Assembly (NCBI GenBank): GCA_029204225.1
Contig: MU832076.1
Coordinates: forward strand, 1-64,000
Reading direction: 5' to 3'
Length of the DNA stretch: 64,000 nt
Origin: Diphasiastrum complanatum
Lineage: Eukaryota > Streptophyta > Lycopodiopsida > Lycopodiales > Lycopodiaceae
A program made the translations under genes and the position numbers. Below the pieces are notes generated by a model, which was not told the origin of the DNA, made no database searches, and was given only the letters and a program-made list of their open reading frames with translations. Within the stretch, counting starts at the first letter, position 1, and each line of letters starts with the position of its first letter. Below, one piece after another: positions 58,930-64,000 of this stretch.

Positions 58930-61900
58930 AGAGGTCAAACTAAACAACATCGAAATGACAAAAGACGAAAAAGTACATGCCTATATTGAAAGATTTAAAT
59001 GATTAAAAAGTCAGGTACAAGAACAATCCATTGAGTCCATGCTTATCATCTGGTTTATAGTCGGACTTCCCAGATGGATCAGGCATGAACTCAGATCTAC
59101 TGTTGAATACACATCATTAAAACAAGCCATGTCTGATGCCATCCGAGAAGAGGATGAGGGATCAGATGTTGATGAAGCAAGAGAACATAGAGCACATTGT
59201 GCTGTCCATGACTCTAGACCAAACAAGGAAACTCGAGAACAATTATGAAAAACCCAGATGGAGTTGCTTAACCAGCAACACCAACAAAGATGGAGAAAAC
59301 CACTCGAGTTTCAAAACACCCTAAAAACTATACAGAGCTGCATGCCAAGTCAGTTACTCACTGGCCAAATTCTTCATAGATGGGATAATATCTGGTGCCC
59401 TCATTGTAGAGGTGCATACATTGGCAATGAGTTCTCATTATATCAACCAGTCCCAAATACTTCCTTGACTAAATGCGACATTTGTGACTTCATGGGCCGG
59501 AACCCATCACATCCATATCCTCTATGAAATAATCCAAGAGTTGCCAAGACAACCCAAGCAAGCATGAACCTCAATCTCAATTGGCACTCTTAGGTCCACC
59601 TCCAAGGGGACATCCAAATGTAGGAGCACAAAAATATAGACACCATAAAGACTCTGCACCAACACATTTTGTCGATCACTCTTGCAATCAAACATACCAT
59701 CAGAATAACACACCCACTTCTGGTAGTTCTCAACACTATCATGAAGTTAGCTCATTCTCATGCAAACGAGATGAGTATTCCACAAATCCGGAAAATCCAG
59801 AATAGCTAGCCATCCAAGATGGCTATGCAATTGCCATGGGGCCCATGAGCAACAGATGTTTTATCTGTGGCAAAATGGGACATTTTATGGTTGATTGTAA
59901 AGTAAAAAACCAATACCATGCTGAATGTCCGGACTGTGTTTGCAAACACAGTTTCAAAGATTGCCCAAAGCAACCTAACAGGATCCTACCAGCACGACAT
60001 ATCTCTTCTGAACCTATTAGAGTCCTCACTAGAACTCAATGCCAAAACCAACAACAGCAGCTAAACATAGAAAAATCAGCTGACCATACAAAAAGCTCTT
60101 TGACAGCTTCCACATTACCAAGAGATTACTTAGACCCACGAGTGGAACAAAGGCAATACAACGAATTCCGAGATGAGTTTCTATAGGAGGAACAAAACAC
60201 GGGACATCCGTTATCTGCTCCGATCCTCACAATAGAGCAACCCCTCCAAGGACTCAAAGCTTTCTCTGAACTTCTGTAGGCTCAAATCACAATGTCATTC
60301 CATAGTGCCATAAAGTCTTCCACCGGCCTCTAAAGCTATATCCATAGAAGTTTTCAGCTACCCAATATCCCAGATGAGCACCAAAAACCAGATGAGATTC
60401 CAGAATCTCAGATTTTCATGAATCTAATGAATATAGGTGTTGCTAAGGGGACTAGCATCACCTTATCTATGCACTATAAAGATTACCTAGCAAAATCCGC
60501 TATCCTTGATAGTGGATCGAGCGTCAACATAATGGCTTTGTCACTAGCAAAGTCATGGAGGTTCAATGCCTTAGAATAGCCACGTTACAAACTTCGTAAG
60601 ATCGATCAGTGAGTAACCAACCCTATAGCTCGCTTATCGAATATCCTAGTACATATTGCAAGAGTCAAATTTACCATAGATTGCATCATTCTCGATCTAC
60701 CAGATGATGCAAATACATATAAACTCCTTCTTGGCACACCTTGGCTAGAGATGGCAGACATTGTCCAAGATTGGAAGCGTAGCAAAACAACCTTTGGCAA
60801 CAGCAAAAAATGAGTCACTATTGACTCTACTGGCCACGTAAAGCCAGCCAAAGTTTATGATGATTGGTCATCTACAACATATGACAAATCTGATAGTGTT
60901 CCAATCCAACCGAAAGGACACTATACAAGATCAACTAATAGTATAAATTGGGGTCAAGCACTGGCCACTATGGATTGTGCCGATTCCAACTGATGTCCAA
61001 TAGAAACCGTCGCAGAAGACACATATATTCTACCATTTTCTACAGACATAAAGATGCCCATCATTCCATTAATGATGATAGACCCAATTCCTATAGCTTG
61101 GTGCCCAGGAGGACCTAGTATCTCTGTCACCTACATTTCGGAAGACGGTATTCTTTCGTTGAATGATGAAGTCATGAGTGACGAGCACGTTCTCCTATAT
61201 CTCAATGAAAAACGTTATACACCGAAATCAATTTCCAAAGAGATTAAGTCACCAAGGCCTCTAGCCCATGTCCAACTCATGTCCACAGTCATGCCAACAC
61301 AATGACCTATTGGCCAAAACCTAAGATCTACCAACGGGACATGTATCCAAATGAAGTCTGGGATACAATAAACGAAGAATTGATTCGAGAGGCAGCCACA
61401 CCACCTCCTCAACAAACTAGAAAACCTCGGTTACAAAAAAACAAAATCATCGACACAAAACTCACCGAGAGACAAAAACAAATGCGTGAAAAGTTTAAAC
61501 AACCCATCAAGTCATTATCCGAACAACAAAAGGACCATCCTTTTGATAGAGCTTCGACATCTGGTAGCGCATCCACATTGATGATTCCCAAAGTTCTAGA
61601 GAGCTTTGTGGAACCTCCTTTTGAACTACCCAGAAAATTCAAAGATTTCACACTTGATGAAGTCATCATCCAATTGCCACAACCCCAACGGGAACCTACA
61701 CAAGTTTTCCAGTCCTTTGAAGGACCAACCAAGACCATAGAGCTCAATCTTAAAGATCTTGATGAGGACGTGGATCGCATTGTTCACGTTGGAGCCCACC
61801 TCACACCAGGTTAACTTCTTGATCTAGAAACCTTAGTACGCAAATACAGGGATGTATTTGTCTCGAATTATACAGAAATGAAGGGGGTCCCACCCAAAGT

Positions 61901-62981
61901 AGTCGTCCACACTATTCCTTTAGAGGAGAACGCTAAGCCTATTCGGGTTAAGCTGTACAGATGTAATCCTGCTTATCATGAGTAGATCGATGAAGATATT
62001 AAGAAATTGCTGGATGTTGGCTTCATCTATGAAGTCCAACATACTGATTGGGTATCGTCCATTGTGGTAGTACCCAAGAAAAATGGCAAGCTTCATATCT
62101 GCATTCATCTCAAAAACTTAACGTGGTTACTAAAAAAGACCACTTCCCATTACCCTTAAACAAATCCTAGAAGAAATGGCAGAGCTGAAGCTTTTAGCTT
62201 CTTAGATGGTTTTAGCGGCTATTTTCTAGTTCAAATAGCCCCTGAAGATAAACACAAGACAACTTTTGCCACAAAAAACGGCGTTTATGCTTATAATGTC
62301 ATGCCTTTTGGCTTATGCAATGCCCCTTCCATGTTCCAACGCGTCATGCAAATGGCGTTTCAATATTTGTAACATCGAATTGTCGAGATTTATCATACAA
62401 CAACCGAACAAGAGACACTAGACATGATCTACACCGTACAACAACTCAGACACTATTTACTAGGCCAAACCTTTGCCTTCTACATAGACCATCAAGCATT
62501 GTTATATATTGGTAATAAATCTTGTAAAAGTGGATGCATAGCTCGATGGCTCTAAATACTTGAGAAATTCAATTTTCGCATGGTCGTCAGGAAATGAACA
62601 CAACATTTCATGGCTGACCACCTTTCTAGACTTCCCAATGCTGAAAAGGCTGATGCACCAGTCAACGATGATCTACCTGTTACATGTCTTTTTCAGATTG
62701 ATGCCACTCCCCTATGAGCTGAGGAAATCACTCAGTTCCTCACCACAAGGTAGATTAAAAGAAGGCCTAAATACAGTGGAAAAAAGGAGATTTTGCTCAA
62801 GGCAACACCCTTTCAACTAATTGCTGGACAATTTTGTAAAAGGGACGCTGACGATATTATATGTAGATGCACTTATGAATCTGAGATACGACCTATCATA
62901 TCTCAGGCACATGAGGGCATTAGTGGCGGTCGCTTCTCTGCCGAAGCGACTACTAAGATTATACTAAGAGCGGGCTTATGA
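58930..62981 (+). mobile_element. Degenerate Ty3/gypsy element
   Basis: Plus-strand remains in gypsy order. Gag is at 58.93-59.3 kb (ERFK, SMLIIWFIVGLPRWIRHEL). A zinc knuckle CFICGKMGHFMVDC sits at 59857-59898. The protease site is AILDSGSSVNIMALSLA (60.5 kb) and its flap-side LLLGTPWLEMADIVQDW (60.73 kb). RT has WVSSIVVVPKKNGKLH (62.05 kb) and YNVMPFGLCNAPSMFQR (62.3 kb). RNase H has FAFYIDHQALLYI (62.48 kb), followed by an integrase zinc-finger start (AHEGISGG...TTKIILRAGL, 62.9 kb). The RT palm with the YxDD motif is deleted at about 62372. Stops are frequent. It ends where copia E inserted. No LTR is seen. Confidence 0.85.
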
Positions 62982-63672
62982 TGTGAAAAGTACAGTATTA
63001 AGGACCATAAATGGATCTTTGAATGATCCACAAGGTGATTGTATGCTTGTTAAACAATCTATCAGAAACTAGTCATCAGAAAACAAGATCTAGTTTAGCA
63101 GCTTGATAGGAAACAAGTAGAGACAATCAAAGCATTGATCAAATAGTATAATCCAACTCCACACGTGTGGAAATAAGGTTGTAGTACGGCCTGTAGACAG
63201 TGTTTACAAAGTGCCAAAGCTGGGTTTCATTGGAAATCAAGAGTAATCACCATACAATGAGAGGAAACTTGAGTTTCTCCTTGAGGCTCCAAAAAGTTTC
63301 TATCTTCTCACTATGGAGAATGAGAATACATAGTAAAACACACTTCCTTTGAAAAGTTAGGTGAAAATCCAGCATGTAATAAGGAAGTAGACTCCACTTT
63401 CTTTCCCTAATGTGAAAACCCTAGCCTAGATCCAAGAGTCATGTTTGGTAGGTGCATGGTAGGTACAAATCTCATCATAAATCATGGTCTAGATCCTACA
63501 AAGTAGGAATCACTACCAAATAGACACAACCACTCCTCTTGACTCGTGGTAACCTACTTTAGGTGTGTATGTACAAGTGGCACTTTGGCCATTCAAGTAA
63601 CCAACAAACAATATTGACAAAATATACAATATTCTACATGGCTAGATTTGCCAATGTAGGCAATTTTTCACA
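62982..63672 (-). repeat. 3' LTR of copia E
   Basis: 691 bp. On the minus strand it starts TGTGAAAAATTGCC at 63672, right after a purine tract GAGGAGGAG, and ends CTTTTCACA at 62982. It contains the perfect 14-bp dyad TCCACACGTGTGGA at 63158-63171. Confidence 0.9.
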
Positions 63673-64000
63673 CTCCTCCTCAAATCTAGCCTTGGAGATC
63701 ACAATGCTATTATCAATAACTCCAATTGAAGATCTAAGCTTGACAAATGAATCTTTAGATAAAGGTTTAGTAAACAAATCAGCCAAGCAACTTGATGATG
63801 GCACGTGTTGGAGCTTGATCTCTTTAGCTTGCACTTTTTCCCTCATGAAATGATGAGCAATTTCGATGTGTTTGCTCCTTGCATGGAATGTAGGATTATT
63901 TGAAAGTGATTGGGCTGATTGGTTGTCACAATAGATGATAGGGATCTCCTCCTCCATGACATGAAGCTCCACCAATAGCCTTTTGAGCCACAAGACCTCC
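63673..64000 (-). CDS. Copia E RNase H C-terminus (partial)
   Basis: An open minus-strand frame entering from the right edge carries the end of copia RNase H: IIYCDNQSAQSLSNNPTFHA, RSKHIEIAHHFMREKV and SCLADLFTKPLSKDSF. The frame runs through the purine tract and stops inside the LTR at 63634. No defect is visible in this part. Confidence 0.93.

Larger units (their letters stand above)
62982..64000 (-). mobile_element. Copia E (partial), inserted in the gypsy element
   Basis: Minus-strand copia element whose 3' LTR and RNase H end lie in the window; the rest is beyond 64000. It interrupts the gypsy integrase zinc-finger region directly after KIILRAGL. The expected 5-bp target duplication is TATGA (62977-62981), which should reappear after the 5' LTR outside the window. 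Confidence 0.9.

Noticed and set aside
63158-63190. Apparent plus-strand similarity of copia E LTR sequence to the copia A LTR after the dyad (GGTTGTAG...)
   Set aside because: The copia E LTR is firmly minus-oriented from its RNase H frame and purine tract; the short match in the opposite direction is probably chance.

Overview
The window looks like nuclear DNA of a land plant with a large, repeat-rich genome. The evidence is Ty1/copia elements with the plant-type tRNA-Met primer site TGGTATCAGAGC, nested retrotransposons, long dinucleotide arrays, and one clear plant-specific host gene, a SOSEKI (DUF966/DIX-like) gene. A DUF7869-type gene and a transposase-like gene with a CxxC core suggest a seedless plant (fern, lycophyte or bryophyte) rather than a flowering plant. 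That lineage call is inference from remembered family distributions.

Layout. 1-5 kb: AT-rich and GC-rich intergenic DNA with a tandem repeat. 5.06-8.23 kb (minus): a five-exon SOSEKI gene whose splice phases join into one 620-codon frame. 8.2-11.3 kb: nothing recognisable. 11.36-18.48 kb: an old minus-strand copia element (copia C) with a micro-inversion at its 3' end, into which a rearranged plus-strand copia derivative (copia D, 13366-15359, target duplication CTTCA) inserted. 18.5-20.2 kb: copia debris. 20.2-38.1 kb: the most unusual region. Two paralogous copies of an unrecognised plus-strand gene (family A) flank a tandemly duplicated, highly divergent histone H3-fold gene (minus), an unrecognised acidic two-exon gene (plus), and a multi-exon minus-strand gene with a DDE/RAG1-like arrangement of motifs. 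That last gene is split by an intact, apparently very young copia element (copia A, 26567-32427, LTRs I could not tell apart, target duplication TTTTG). 38.5-39.6 kb: broken reading frames starting with an H3-tail-like sequence. 42.1-48.7 kb: an LTR with primer site, then a 3'-truncated minus-strand copia (copia B). 48.7-56.6 kb: microsatellites, minisatellites and remnants of an unrecognised gene. 56.66-58.43 kb (minus): a DUF7869-type gene with two in-frame TAA codons. 58.9-62.98 kb: a decayed Ty3/gypsy element, cut by a fifth copia element (copia E) that runs off the right edge.

How it fits together. The only gene with a confident cellular role is SOSEKI (cell polarity). The 20-38 kb cluster could be the remains of a large multi-gene DNA transposon, with a transposase-like gene, H3-like DNA-packaging proteins and accessory proteins, or an unusual host locus. 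The sequence alone does not decide between these. Several members carry stops or frameshifts, so this copy is partly dead. Four copia lineages share a conserved dyad, CACACGTGTG with covarying flanks, about 430-500 nt into their LTRs.
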